Counted from the stretch's first letter, positions 50,287 through 59,127 are shown. The stretch is 64,000 nt of DNA from Gp6-AA40 sp035571515 (GCA_035571515.1 DATNCQ010000042.1:1-64000); one strand, 5' to 3'. Made by a program: numbers and translations. The notes: a model not told the origin generated them from the sequence alone.

Positions 50287-51405
50287 CTACACGACCGCCA
50301 CCTTGACATTGTGAATGGGAGGCAGCGCGTCGAACAGGCATTCGAACTTCTCGCCGCCGTCCTTGCCGATCCAGAGCTGCCCGGTGGTCGTGCCGAAATA
50401 GAGCGCCGGCGTCTTGAGGTCGTCGATCGTCATCGCGTCCCGAAGGATGGTGAAGTAGCTCTCCTTCTTCGGCAGCCCCTTCGCCAGCCGCGACCACGAG
50501 TCGCCGCCGTTCTCGCTGCGCCAGACGGCAGGCGCGCCGCCGGAACAGGTGCGCGTCGCCGGCTCGAGCGGCATGACGTAGACCGTGTCCGGGTCGTGCG
50601 GATGCACGACGATGGGAAACCCGAAGTCCGACGGCAATCCCTTCGCGATCGACCGCCACGAGCGCCCGTGGTCGTCGCTGCGCAGCACGCCGATGTCCGG
50701 CCGCGGACCGCCGGGGCCGGTCCATTCCGCCCATCCGCCATGGTTCTGCATGTAGAGCCGGCCCGGCGCCGCGTCGTGGCGGACGATCTTGTGCACGCAC
50801 TGGCCGTACTCCGGGTACGGATTGGGCTGGAAGCCGGCGCCGACGCCCGTGTTCGACGCCTTGAACGTCTCGCCGCCGTCTTCGCTCAGGTAATGGCCGC
50901 CCGTCGAGATGCCGAGGTGCACGCGGTTGCCGTCGCGGATGATCGTGTGCATGCAAAGACCGCCGGCGCCGGGCGACCACTTGCGCGCGTGCTCGTGGTT
51001 GCTGATGCCCGGCACCATCTCCCACGAGTTGCCGCCGTCGTAGCTCTTGAACAGCGAGGCGGGTTCGACGCCAGCCCACAGTTCCTTCTTCGCCTTGCCC
51101 GCTTCGATCGACCAGATGTTGATGAGCGCGCGGCCGTCCTCCTTCGGAAATGCGGGAGCGGACGACGTCTCCTTGAAGCTCTTGCCCATGTCGGTCGACT
51201 TGAGCACCTTCATCCCGAAAAACGGGTTGCAGCTCGAGGCGTAGAGCGCCGGCGTGCCGCGCGTATCGATCAGGGTCGAATAGACCGGAACGCCCGGTCC
51301 GAACGGCCCGCGCAGCGCGAACGTGCGCCTGGTCCTGGGCGCCTCCGCCACGAAGACGCCTTTCCTGGTCCCGATGGTGACGATCACGCGTTCCGCCACG
51401 CTCAA
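50287..51405 (-). CDS. BNR-repeat / sialidase-like beta-propeller protein
   Basis: The protein has 372 residues with no signal peptide. Asp-box repeats are clear: 'STDMGKSFKE', 'SYDGGNSWEM', 'SEDGGETFKA', 'SDDHGRSWRS', 'SENGGDSWSR', 'GKDGGEKFEC'. They define a six-bladed propeller of the sialidase/BNR fold; catalytic Arg triad residues of true sialidases are not visible. The ATG overlaps the stop of the ThiS-like gene (ATGA), so the two products are made together. I infer a cytoplasmic protein-binding propeller that works with the sulphur carrier. Confidence 0.85.
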   Translation of the reverse strand: MSVAERVIVTIGTRKGVFVAEAPRTRRTFALRGPFGPGVPVYSTLIDTRGTPALYASSCNPFFGMKVLKSTDMGKSFKETSSAPAFPKEDGRALINIWSIEAGKAKKELWAGVEPASLFKSYDGGNSWEMVPGISNHEHARKWSPGAGGLCMHTIIRDGNRVHLGISTGGHYLSEDGGETFKASNTGVGAGFQPNPYPEYGQCVHKIVRHDAAPGRLYMQNHGGWAEWTGPGGPRPDIGVLRSDDHGRSWRSIAKGLPSDFGFPIVVHPHDPDTVYVMPLEPATRTCSGGAPAVWRSENGGDSWSRLAKGLPKKESYFTILRDAMTIDDLKTPALYFGTTTGQLWIGKDGGEKFECLFDALPPIHNVKVAVV

Positions 51406-51689
51406 CCTCCAGACACCGCCGGCACGATCGTGATGACCTCGCCCGCCTTCAATACGGTGTCGAGGCCCGCCAGATCGCGCACGTTCTCGTCGTTGACGAA
51501 GATGTTCAGGTGCCGGCGCACGGCGCCGGTCTCGTCACACACGTTGCGATAGAGCACCGGCCGCGTTCGCTCCAGGTCGTCGAGCAGGGCTTGAACCGTG
51601 CGCGCCTGCATCGACAGCTCAGCCTCGCCCCCGCCGTAGGTGCGCAGTGGTTCTGGCAGAAAGAGAGTGACCGTCGCGACCGTCTCCAC
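51402..51689 (-). CDS. MoaD/ThiS-like ubiquitin-fold sulphur carrier
   Basis: The protein has 95 residues. The beta-grasp fold of MoaD/ThiS is visible ('VTLFLPEPLRTYGGGEAELS', 'HLNIFVNDENVRDLAGLDTV', 'LKAGEVITIVPAVSGG'). It ends in the essential Gly-Gly, which is adenylated and thiocarboxylated by an E1-like enzyme. No E1, ThiF or MoeB gene is nearby. The stop is coupled to the BNR-propeller start. Likely role: a sulphur donor or a ubiquitin-like modifier. Confidence 0.88.
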   Translation of the reverse strand: METVATVTLFLPEPLRTYGGGEAELSMQARTVQALLDDLERTRPVLYRNVCDETGAVRRHLNIFVNDENVRDLAGLDTVLKAGEVITIVPAVSGG

Positions 51690-51737
51690 GTCTGTGAGCG
51701 GAAAGAATAGCGCGATTTCGGATTATGCTGTCGCGCC

Positions 51738-52814
51738 ATGAAGACCCGATGCGCCGCCGCGGCGGTTGCGCTGCTGCTCACCCCGGCCGTGGGTCGAGCG
51801 GCCACGTATCCGGCGCCCGTCGAGGGCGACTATGTCATCGCTAATTTCAGGTTCGGCACCGGCGAGGTGCTGCCGGAGCTGCGGATACACTACCGGACGA
51901 TCGGCACCCCGCGGCGCGACCAGGCCGGTGTGATCCGGAACGCGGTGCTCCTGCTGCACGGCACGAGCGGCACCGGCGCCAACTTCCTGGTTCCCGACTT
52001 CGCCGGGCAGCTGTTCGAGCAGGGACAGCTGCTCGACGGCAACACCCACTTCATCATCATTCCCGACGCGATCGGCACCGGGCGGTCGAGCAAGCCGAGC
52101 GACGGCCTGCGCGCGAAGTTCCCCCGCTACGACTATGCCGACAGCGTCTCCGCGCAGCACATGCTGATGACCGCGGCGTTCGGCGTCACCCACCTCCGGC
52201 TGCTGCTCGGCACGTCGATGGGGGCGATGCAGGCGTGGATGTGGGCGGAAGCCTACCCGGCGGTGAGCGACGCGTTCGTCGCGCTCGCGAGCAACCCCGT
52301 CGCCGTGGCGGGACGCAACCGTGCGTATCGCAAGATGATCATCGACGCCATCCGCACCGATCCCGGCTACAACAATGGCGAGTACACGACACAGCCGCGC
52401 GGGCTCGTGACCGCCATCTACCTGTCGATGATCGCGGGCAGCGCGGCGCTGCAGTGGCAGCGGCAGTATCCGACCGGAGCGGCGGTCGACAAATACATCG
52501 AGGATCAAGTGAAAGCCCAGCTCGCGACGGCGGACGCCAACGACACGGCGTACCGCTACGACGCGTCGCGCAATTACGATCCCTCGCCGAAGCTCGAATC
52601 GATCACGGCGCCGTTTCTCGCCATCAACTCCGCGGACGACTTCGTGAACCCGCCGGAGCTGGGCCTCATGGAGCGCGCCATCACACGCGTGAAGCACGGG
52701 CGCTTCGTCCTGGTCCCGATCAGCGACCAGACGCGCGGCCACCAGACGCACTCGCTGCCGCTCGTCTGGAAGAACGACCTGGCCGCGCTGCTGGCGGCCA
52801 CCGAACCCAAATGA
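51738..52814 (+). CDS. secreted MetX-like alpha/beta hydrolase
   Basis: The protein has 358 residues with a signal peptide (1-21). The homoserine acetyltransferase-type fold has nucleophile Ser160 ('LLGTSMGAMQ'), 'NSADDFVNPP' for the Asp and 'RGHQTHSLP' for the His. Because it is exported it cannot be the biosynthetic MetX, so an esterase or hydrolase role is likely. No Shine-Dalgarno is seen, while 'TATGCT' lies 8 bp before the ATG (51724-51729), so the mRNA could be leaderless. Confidence 0.88.
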   Translation: MKTRCAAAAVALLLTPAVGRAATYPAPVEGDYVIANFRFGTGEVLPELRIHYRTIGTPRRDQAGVIRNAVLLLHGTSGTGANFLVPDFAGQLFEQGQLLDGNTHFIIIPDAIGTGRSSKPSDGLRAKFPRYDYADSVSAQHMLMTAAFGVTHLRLLLGTSMGAMQAWMWAEAYPAVSDAFVALASNPVAVAGRNRAYRKMIIDAIRTDPGYNNGEYTTQPRGLVTAIYLSMIAGSAALQWQRQYPTGAAVDKYIEDQVKAQLATADANDTAYRYDASRNYDPSPKLESITAPFLAINSADDFVNPPELGLMERAITRVKHGRFVLVPISDQTRGHQTHSLPLVWKNDLAALLAATEPK

Positions 52815-52873
52815 CGATGCGCGGCGGTCCGCTGGCGAAATAGCCGGCGGACGGCGTGACATCATACCCGTCG

Positions 52874-53737
52874 ATGAAGCGCGTCCTCGTGACCGGCGCG
52901 ACCGGCCAGATCGGCAGCGAGGTGGTCTCGCAGCTACGCAACACCGATTGCCGCGTGCGCGCCATGACGCGCAATCCCCGCTCCGCCAGCTTCCCGTCCG
53001 ACGTCGACGTCGTCCGCGGTGACCTGTCCGCACCCGACACGCTCGATGCCTGCCTGGACGGCATCGACAGCGTGTTCCTCGTGTGGGTCGCGCCGCTCGC
53101 GGCGGCAGCGCCGGCACTGGAGCGGATCGGCGCGCATGCGCGGCAGGTCGTGCTGCTCACGTCGCCGCACCGCACGCCTCACCCGTTCTTCCAGCAGCCG
53201 AACGGGCTGCGGGCCGTTCATGCCGGCGTCGAGCAGCTCGTCGCAGCGTCGGGGCTGCGCTGGACGTTCCTGCGGCCCGGACCATTCGCGATCAACTGCC
53301 GCAACTGGTGGGCGCCGCAGATCCGCGCCGGCGACGTGGTGCGCTGGTTCTATGCGGACGCTGCGACCGCGCCCGTACACGAGCGCGACATCGCCGCGGT
53401 GGCGGTTCGCGCATTGTGCGACGAGGCGCACGACGGCCGCGAGTATGTGCTGACCGGACCGGCTTCGCTGACCCAGCGCGAGCAGGTCCGGATCATCGGC
53501 GAGGCGATCGGCCGCCCGCTGCGCTTCGAGGAGTTGTCGCGTGACGCCGCGCGAGAGCAGATGATCGCGATGACGTACCCGCCGCCGATTGCCGACATGC
53601 TGCTGAGCGCGTACGCGGCCGCGGTCGGTCTGCCGGCGCTGGTGACGTCCACCGTACTGGACGTCACTGGCGCGCCCGCGCGTTCGTTCCGCGGCTGGGC
53701 CGCCGACCACGCCGGCGATTTCGTGGCGCCGTCCTAG
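52874..53737 (+). CDS. NmrA-like NAD(P)-binding protein
   Basis: The protein has 287 residues from the ATG at 52874; the GTG six codons earlier is the alternative. The Rossmann motif 'VLVTGATGQIGSEVVSQL' is at residues 4-21, and 'VRAMTRNPRSASF' follows as the NADP-binding region. 'LRPGPFAINCRNWWAPQI' and 'YVLTGPASLTQREQVRIIGE' are typical of NmrA/HSCARG-type atypical SDR proteins. It probably acts as a redox sensor or quinone reductase in the cytoplasm. It is unlinked by operon to the convergent greB. Confidence 0.88.
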   Translation: MKRVLVTGATGQIGSEVVSQLRNTDCRVRAMTRNPRSASFPSDVDVVRGDLSAPDTLDACLDGIDSVFLVWVAPLAAAAPALERIGAHARQVVLLTSPHRTPHPFFQQPNGLRAVHAGVEQLVAASGLRWTFLRPGPFAINCRNWWAPQIRAGDVVRWFYADAATAPVHERDIAAVAVRALCDEAHDGREYVLTGPASLTQREQVRIIGEAIGRPLRFEELSRDAAREQMIAMTYPPPIADMLLSAYAAAVGLPALVTSTVLDVTGAPARSFRGWAADHAGDFVAPS

Positions 53738-53847
53738 CGCGGATTCCGACTCTCTGTGGCGCGAACCCTGTCGGGTTCGCGAGGCGAGCCTGACTGACAA
53801 GGCTCGCCCCACCGGTGAAATCCGCGCGAGCGTTGTGAAAAACGCTC
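53737..53847. other. branched palindromic element between convergent genes
   Basis: An outer 9-bp stem ('gcgcggatt' 53737-53745 with 'aatccgcgc' 53819-53827) encloses two hairpins: 'gcgaaccc-tgtc-gggttcgc' (53761-53780) and 'ggcgagcc'/'ggctcgcc' (53783-53808). A third hairpin, 'gagcgtt'/'aacgctc' (53828-53847), lies beside it and ends at the greB stop. The element fills the space between the NmrA-like gene and greB and can end transcription from both sides. Confidence 0.6.
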
Positions 53848-54410
53848 TAGCCGCCGACCGGCAGCCGCGGCTTCGGCGCGGCCTCGGCGCCGGGTGGTTC
53901 GCTGAACGGGGCCATGGGAATGCGCTCGTACCACACGCCGAGGATATGCAATTGCTGCGTGCCGCCCGGGGCGTGCAGCATCACGGTGTCGCCTGGTCCG
54001 GACTTCATCAGCGCACGCGCCAGCGGCGACACCCAGCTGATGTGGTTGCGATCGAGATCGACCTCGTCGAGTCCGACAATGCTGACCACCCGCTCCGTCC
54101 CCGCCGCATCGGCGTAACGCACCGTCGCTCCAAAGAACACGTGCGTGGCCGCCCGGCCGGCTCTCGGCGCCTCGGGGTCCACGACCTCCGCCGCGTCGAT
54201 GCGCTTGGTGAGGAAGCGAATGCGGCGATCGATCTGGCGCAGCCGCCGTTTGCCGTACTGATAATCGGCGTTCTCGCTGCGGTCGCCGTTGCTGGCCGCC
54301 CACGCGACCACCTGCGTCACCGCCGGGCGTTCCCTCGTGAGCAGGAAGCGGTGCTCGTCCCTGAGCCGCTGCAGGCCGCTCGGTGTGATGTAGTTCTTTT
54401 CGGACGTCAA
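53847..54410 (-). CDS. greB: transcription elongation factor GreB
   Basis: The protein has 187 residues from the TTG at 54410, which overlaps the tannase stop (TTGA). The N-terminal coiled coil carries the acidic tip 'NGDRSENADYQYGKRRLRQI' of GreB. The C-terminal FKBP-like domain ('TVRYADAAGTERVVSIVGLD', 'ISWVSPLARALMK') completes the family. It rescues backtracked RNA polymerase by transcript cleavage. Placement at the end of a secreted-enzyme unit is unusual. The last 30 residues extend past the common length. Confidence 0.92.
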   Translation of the reverse strand: MTSEKNYITPSGLQRLRDEHRFLLTRERPAVTQVVAWAASNGDRSENADYQYGKRRLRQIDRRIRFLTKRIDAAEVVDPEAPRAGRAATHVFFGATVRYADAAGTERVVSIVGLDEVDLDRNHISWVSPLARALMKSGPGDTVMLHAPGGTQQLHILGVWYERIPMAPFSEPPGAEAAPKPRLPVGG

Positions 54411-55939
54411 GGCATCCGGCAGACGAAGTTCTCCGCGGCGTCGATGCTGCCCGTGCCCGTGTAGCGCGCCACCTGCGGATACGCGCACAGCGGCCGCGTC
54501 CGGTCGACCGTGCCATTCGTACTATGCGACGCGTCGACGCGTGCCGGCGCCTGTCCTTTCTCGACCCATTGCTCGAGCGGCACCATCATGTCGAAGGTGT
54601 TCGGGCCTTCGCCGCCCCCGCAGTGCCCCATGCCCGGCACCATGAACAGGCGCATCGAACTCGACACGGCCGCCTCTCCGAGCGCGCCAGTCACGCTCTT
54701 GTAGAAGTTGATGCTCGCCAGCGGCGAGATGTCCTGATCGCTCCATCCCTGGTAGGTCAGGAGCTTTCCGCCACGGGCAAAAAACGGGCTGAGGCTCTTC
54801 GGGTCGATGGCCGTCAGCAGCCCCTTCAGCTTGTGATCGGCCGTCGCGAGATCCCGATCGACGTCGAACGTTCGCCAATCCCATTGCGGATCGTCGAACA
54901 CCATGTAGCGAAACTGGTCGAGCGCCGTTTCGTACGGGTCTGGTCCGCCAATCAACAGCCCCCACGCCAGCTCGGTCCCTGGCTGGTAGGTTCCAAAGAT
55001 CTCCTCGCCGGTCTTCGAGCTCTTGAACGGACCCAGGATCGTTTCGACCGAGTGGACCTGCTTCGGCGTCAGGCACGACGTCTCATCGCCGCTCTTGCAC
55101 GCCATCACGTGCGGATCGAAATGACAGCTCGTTGGTTCCGAGATGAGCCCGTCCTTCAGCCCGTCGAGCGCATCGCACGCGGCGAGGACCTGCTGGTGAA
55201 TCGCCGGCAATTTTTCCTTCGGGATGCGCGCCTCCGGATCCGTGAGCGTCTGCAGTCCCATCCAGATGCGCCACGTATCGAGGTGCGTCTTGGGATTGGC
55301 CGCCGCGCCGGCAATGATCCCGTCGAAATCGTCAGGGAACCGCGTCGCCTCGGTGAGCGCCTGCCGGCCGCCGGTCGAGCATCCGTTGAAGTACGAGCGC
55401 GTCGGCGCGTTCCCGTAGAACGCGTTGACGACCGCCTTCGCCTTGACGGTCATCTCGTGCTCGGAGCGGTAGGCGTAGTCGGTCAGCTTTTCGGGATGTC
55501 CGAGCGCGAAGCTGCCGCCTGGCGTGCTGTGACCCGTATCGGTGGAGGTCGTTGCGTAGCCGCGGGCAAGAGCCTGCGCCATCGCGGGATACCCGATCGT
55601 TCCCGCCCATCCGCCGTTGCCGACCGCTTCGAACTTGCCGTTCCATCCGGACGCGGGCAGCCAGACCTCGATCTTGATGTCCGAGTCCCCACTCGGCTTC
55701 AGCGTGGCGGCCACGCGGCAGAACGACGGCAGGGCCGCGAAGCGCGCCGCGTTCTGCGCGTTCCCACCGCCGCCCGGCGCCCGGAACCCTCCCGCCGGTA
55801 CGAGCTCGGCGATTGTCACCGTCGCGTGCTCCAGCGTCAGCGTCCGCAGACTGTCACACGAACGACCCGCGGCCTCCACGTTGGCACCCATGCCGAGAGC
55901 GATGACGCCAGCGAACAGAGCGGCAGGTGCGGTTTTCAT
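54407..55939 (-). CDS. tannase / feruloyl esterase family protein
   Basis: The protein has 510 residues with a signal peptide (1-24). The CS-D-HC motif of tannase/FaeB enzymes is present: Cys187-Ser188 in 'FNGCSTGGRQ', and 'GMGHCGGG' with the His-Cys partner. 'HVMACKSGDETSCLTPKQVH' is the lid Cys region. It should hydrolyse esters of phenolic acids in the periplasm. The ATG overlaps the stop of the PQQ dehydrogenase upstream (ATGA), and the stop overlaps greB, so all three are coupled. Confidence 0.92.
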   Translation of the reverse strand: MKTAPAALFAGVIALGMGANVEAAGRSCDSLRTLTLEHATVTIAELVPAGGFRAPGGGGNAQNAARFAALPSFCRVAATLKPSGDSDIKIEVWLPASGWNGKFEAVGNGGWAGTIGYPAMAQALARGYATTSTDTGHSTPGGSFALGHPEKLTDYAYRSEHEMTVKAKAVVNAFYGNAPTRSYFNGCSTGGRQALTEATRFPDDFDGIIAGAAANPKTHLDTWRIWMGLQTLTDPEARIPKEKLPAIHQQVLAACDALDGLKDGLISEPTSCHFDPHVMACKSGDETSCLTPKQVHSVETILGPFKSSKTGEEIFGTYQPGTELAWGLLIGGPDPYETALDQFRYMVFDDPQWDWRTFDVDRDLATADHKLKGLLTAIDPKSLSPFFARGGKLLTYQGWSDQDISPLASINFYKSVTGALGEAAVSSSMRLFMVPGMGHCGGGEGPNTFDMMVPLEQWVEKGQAPARVDASHSTNGTVDRTRPLCAYPQVARYTGTGSIDAAENFVCRMP

Positions 55940-57861
55940 CGTGTCTCCCGATTGTTCTTCGGCACGGCAAACGTGATGATCTCGTCGTTGGTGATCTCGC
56001 CTCCGGTGAGCCCTCCGCCCGTGCTCACGACGGTGACGTATTGCCTTCCATCGGCGCCGATGTAGGTGATCGGTGTCGTTTCAACGGACGACGGCAGCTT
56101 GATTTCCCACAGTTTTTCGCCGGTCGCGGTGGCGAACGCGCGGAACCGGAAATCGTCCGTTCCGCCGACGAAGGTGAGCCCGCTGGCTGTGAGGATGACG
56201 CCGCCGGTGCTCGGACGTCCGGTGTCCTGGAGCCCCTGCGGCAGCATGTCCGAGACGCCCAGCGTCTTGCGGTAGGCGATGTCGCCCGTATCCATGTTGA
56301 CCGCAACGAGCTGTCCCCACGGCGTCGGGCCGCACGGCAGATGTCGATCGGGATCGCCGAAGCGGCGGAGGCCGGCGAGCGGTCCCGAGTTGATCCAGCT
56401 GCCATCGGGTTGCCGGACCAGGCGCATCGGCTGGAAGAGATTGGTGGTGTTCGAGACGAACAGGTGCAGCCTCGGATCGTACGCCGGTCCCCAGAAGTTG
56501 ATGCCGCCCTGTGGCCCCGGAGGCGACATGCTGTAGCGCTCCGGCGCGATCGGCATGTACGGGCCGCCGAGCTTCACGTTGTTGTCGTCCACCATGTGCT
56601 CGCAGTACGACTGGTGCTGCGGCTCGCCCTTGTACAGGTTGTCGCGCGAGAGCGTGAGCTGCGTCAGCGGCTCCGGTTTCACCGGGAACGGCTGCGTGGG
56701 CGACGCCTGCTCGCCGGGGACGTCGCTCTTCGGCACCGGGCGCTCGACGACGTCGAAGATCGGCTTGCCCGTGACGCGGTTGAGCGTGAACAGCAGGCCG
56801 GTCTTGTTGACGACCAGGAGCGCGGGAATCGTCTCGCGGCCGCGCTGCAGGTCGACGACGAGCGGCGCCGACTGCGCGTCGTAGTCCCAGATGTCGTGGT
56901 GCACGAGCTGGAAGTGCCAGAGGTATTTGCCGGTGTTCGCATCGACCGCAACGACGGAGGACGAGAACAGGTTGTTGCCGGGACGGTCGATGCCGACGCG
57001 ATCGTTGTTCGGGGCGCCGAGCGGCATGTAGAGAATGCCGCGCGCGGCGTCGAGCGACATGTAGCCCCACACGTTGACGCCCGATCGGTTCTTCGCGCTG
57101 TCCCCGCCCCACGTGTCGTAGCCGAATTCACCCCGCCGTGGCACCGTGTGGAACGTCCACACCAGCTTGCCCGTGGTGGCGTCCCACGCGCGGGTGTCGC
57201 CGGCGGGTCCCGAGCCGCCGGTGGAGCCGCCCGGCCCCTCGCCGGTGCCCGCGCCGGTGATGATCAGGTTCTTGTAGATCGTCGGCGACGACAGCAGCGA
57301 GTACGGCACGCTCATGCCCGTCAGCATGACTTCAGGCGTCTTGAGGTTGACGATGCCGTGGTCGCCGAACCACTGGTTCAGCCTGCCGTCGGACGCCGTG
57401 AGGGAGTAGAGACGGCCCGCGTTCGACCCGAAGACGATCGACGCGGGACGCCCGCCGCCGCCCGGCCAGTAGGCGACGCCGCGCTTGGCCGGGATGTCCT
57501 CGTCCGGAAGCTGGAATCGCCATTTCTCCGTGCCCGAGGCGGCGTCGAGCGCGAGCACGGCGCCGTACGGAGAGCCGAGATACATCGTGCCGGCGATGAC
57601 GATGGGAATCGCTTCGTCTTCGCGCAGCTTGCCGGAATAGCCGGCGGGCTTGAGATGGATGCTCCACGCCCGTTGCAGCGTCGTGACATTGGCCGGCGTG
57701 ATCTGCGTCAGCGGGCTGTAGCGGTTGGCGCCCTCGACGTAATTGGTGCTCGGCCAGCCGGTCGCGCCCGGCTTGTTCTGGGCGGCGCTCGCGGCGGCGA
57801 CGGCGATCGCAAGCGCAACACCTGCAATCAGTCTCGAGGCAAATCGTGGCATGCGCCACAT
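55936..57861 (-). CDS. PQQ-dependent quinoprotein dehydrogenase, second copy
   Basis: The protein has 641 residues with a signal peptide (1-27). The propeller motifs 'ALDAASGTEKWRFQLP', 'AWDATTGKLVWTFHTV' and 'AVDANTGKYLWHFQLVHHD' and the 'IWDYDAQSAPLVVDL' motif match its paralogue at 8332-10296. It has no membrane anchor. It should oxidise sugars, alcohols or quinate-like polyols and pass electrons to quinone or cytochrome c. It is coupled to the tannase gene, which suggests that polyphenol-derived sugars or acids are its substrate (inference). Confidence 0.92.
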   Translation of the reverse strand: MWRMPRFASRLIAGVALAIAVAAASAAQNKPGATGWPSTNYVEGANRYSPLTQITPANVTTLQRAWSIHLKPAGYSGKLREDEAIPIVIAGTMYLGSPYGAVLALDAASGTEKWRFQLPDEDIPAKRGVAYWPGGGGRPASIVFGSNAGRLYSLTASDGRLNQWFGDHGIVNLKTPEVMLTGMSVPYSLLSSPTIYKNLIITGAGTGEGPGGSTGGSGPAGDTRAWDATTGKLVWTFHTVPRRGEFGYDTWGGDSAKNRSGVNVWGYMSLDAARGILYMPLGAPNNDRVGIDRPGNNLFSSSVVAVDANTGKYLWHFQLVHHDIWDYDAQSAPLVVDLQRGRETIPALLVVNKTGLLFTLNRVTGKPIFDVVERPVPKSDVPGEQASPTQPFPVKPEPLTQLTLSRDNLYKGEPQHQSYCEHMVDDNNVKLGGPYMPIAPERYSMSPPGPQGGINFWGPAYDPRLHLFVSNTTNLFQPMRLVRQPDGSWINSGPLAGLRRFGDPDRHLPCGPTPWGQLVAVNMDTGDIAYRKTLGVSDMLPQGLQDTGRPSTGGVILTASGLTFVGGTDDFRFRAFATATGEKLWEIKLPSSVETTPITYIGADGRQYVTVVSTGGGLTGGEITNDEIITFAVPKNNRETR

Positions 57862-57870
57862 ACTACTGCT

Positions 57871-58221
57871 TCAGCGCGTGAACCGGCACGTCCGGAAGTC
57901 CACATCGTCGGTGGTCGAGTAATCGACCTCGGCGACGAGCACCGTGTCTTCGTAGTGCCCGTCCATGAGGAGGACGCCACGCGCGTCCGAGACGATATGC
58001 AGCCCGGTTGTCCCCCACGTCCAGCGCGCGCGCTGTTCGCCGGCGCCGCCGTTGTAGCTGACCAACGCCATCCCTCGTTCGCCAAGAACGAACGACTGGA
58101 CGAAGCAATCGTTGTTCGTGGCGCGCCATGTTCCGCGCGCACTCTCTTGCGCGGCCGGCTGGAACGAGACGAGCGCCGCGAGCCCGGTAGAGATGAACGC
58201 GCGGCGCCACGCGCCAGGCAC
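57871..58221 (-). CDS. small secreted protein of unknown function
   Basis: The protein has 116 residues from the GTG at 58221, 3 bp after the stop of the alpha/beta hydrolase. Signal peptide is about 1-24 ('AFISTGLAALVSFQPAAQ'). The body 'RGTWRATNNDCFVQSFVLGE' and 'HYEDTVLVAEVDYS' is beta-rich. One Cys pair ('NNDC', 'FRTC') is possible. No family recognised. It sits inside the PQQ/tannase strand run. Confidence 0.7.
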   Translation of the reverse strand: MPGAWRRAFISTGLAALVSFQPAAQESARGTWRATNNDCFVQSFVLGERGMALVSYNGGAGEQRARWTWGTTGLHIVSDARGVLLMDGHYEDTVLVAEVDYSTTDDVDFRTCRFTR

Positions 58222-58224
58222 CGC

Positions 58225-59076
58225 CTACACGGGCCGATGCGCGCGCAGGAACGAATGAACCTGCCGCACCGCGAGCGGAATGCGCTCCTTCGGCTCCTTC
58301 CACGGGAACATGCTCACTTCGGCCTTCGGCGCGAGCATCGCGCACTCCATGGCGACGGCGTACGGGTGCGCAGGGACATCGTCCGGCATGATCAGGACGG
58401 GATTCTGGCAACCTCGCACGAAATCACGTGTCACGGTGAACACGAAATCGGCATTGGTCTCGAACATCCTGGTGACGAACTGGTCGGTCGTCTGCAGCGA
58501 GATCTCGGGCCGTTTCGCGGTCAGCATCGCACCCCAGTTCGCCCAGAACGAGCCCGGGTACTTGCGGTCGCGCATCTCGGGGCGCCAGCCCACCGGCTGC
58601 GCCACCACGGCTGCGGCGATGCGATTCGGTGCGCGCTTCAGGAGACTCCAGATGAAGGGGCCGCCGATGCAGAAGCCCATCACCGCGAACTTGTCGATGC
58701 GCAGGTGATCCATCAGCCCCAGCTGATCGTCGGCATAGGATTCCCACGGCCGGTTGACTTCGACAGGACCAGTGGACTGGCCGTTGGGGGCGTTGCGCAG
58801 GTCCGCCGTGATGCAGCGATAGTCCGCCTTGAACTCCTCGATCGCGTTGAAGGGCGGGTTGCCGGTGAAGAAGCCGATGGTCGCGTTCAGGCCGCCGCCC
58901 GGGAGCAGCAGCAGGGGGAACCCGGCGCCGGCCTCCTCGTAGTAGATGCGAACCGGGCCTCGTTGGTAAAACTTGCCCCCGGTGCGGGTCTGCTGCGCAA
59001 ACAGGCCGGGCACGGCGGCCGCTGCTGCAGCCGCGACACCCGCGGACAGTATGGCGCGTCTGGTCGAATCCACCAT
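58225..59076 (-). CDS. Tat-exported alpha/beta hydrolase
   Basis: The protein has 283 residues with a Tat leader 'STRRAILSAGVAAAAAAAVP'. The alpha/beta hydrolase core has 'LLLLPGGGLNATIGF' for the oxyanion side and nucleophile Cys in 'MGFCIGGPF' (Ser is usual). The Asp region is 'MPDDVPAHP' and the C-terminal His 'VHSFLRAHRP'. A Cys nucleophile may shift activity toward lactone or thioester-like substrates. Same strand and likely same transcript as the PQQ and tannase genes. Confidence 0.85.
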   Translation of the reverse strand: MVDSTRRAILSAGVAAAAAAAVPGLFAQQTRTGGKFYQRGPVRIYYEEAGAGFPLLLLPGGGLNATIGFFTGNPPFNAIEEFKADYRCITADLRNAPNGQSTGPVEVNRPWESYADDQLGLMDHLRIDKFAVMGFCIGGPFIWSLLKRAPNRIAAAVVAQPVGWRPEMRDRKYPGSFWANWGAMLTAKRPEISLQTTDQFVTRMFETNADFVFTVTRDFVRGCQNPVLIMPDDVPAHPYAVAMECAMLAPKAEVSMFPWKEPKERIPLAVRQVHSFLRAHRPV

Positions 59077-59127
59077 GATCAGCGTCCTCCTCGCCTGCCG
59101 ATAGTAATCGCAGTTCGATGCGGCGGC

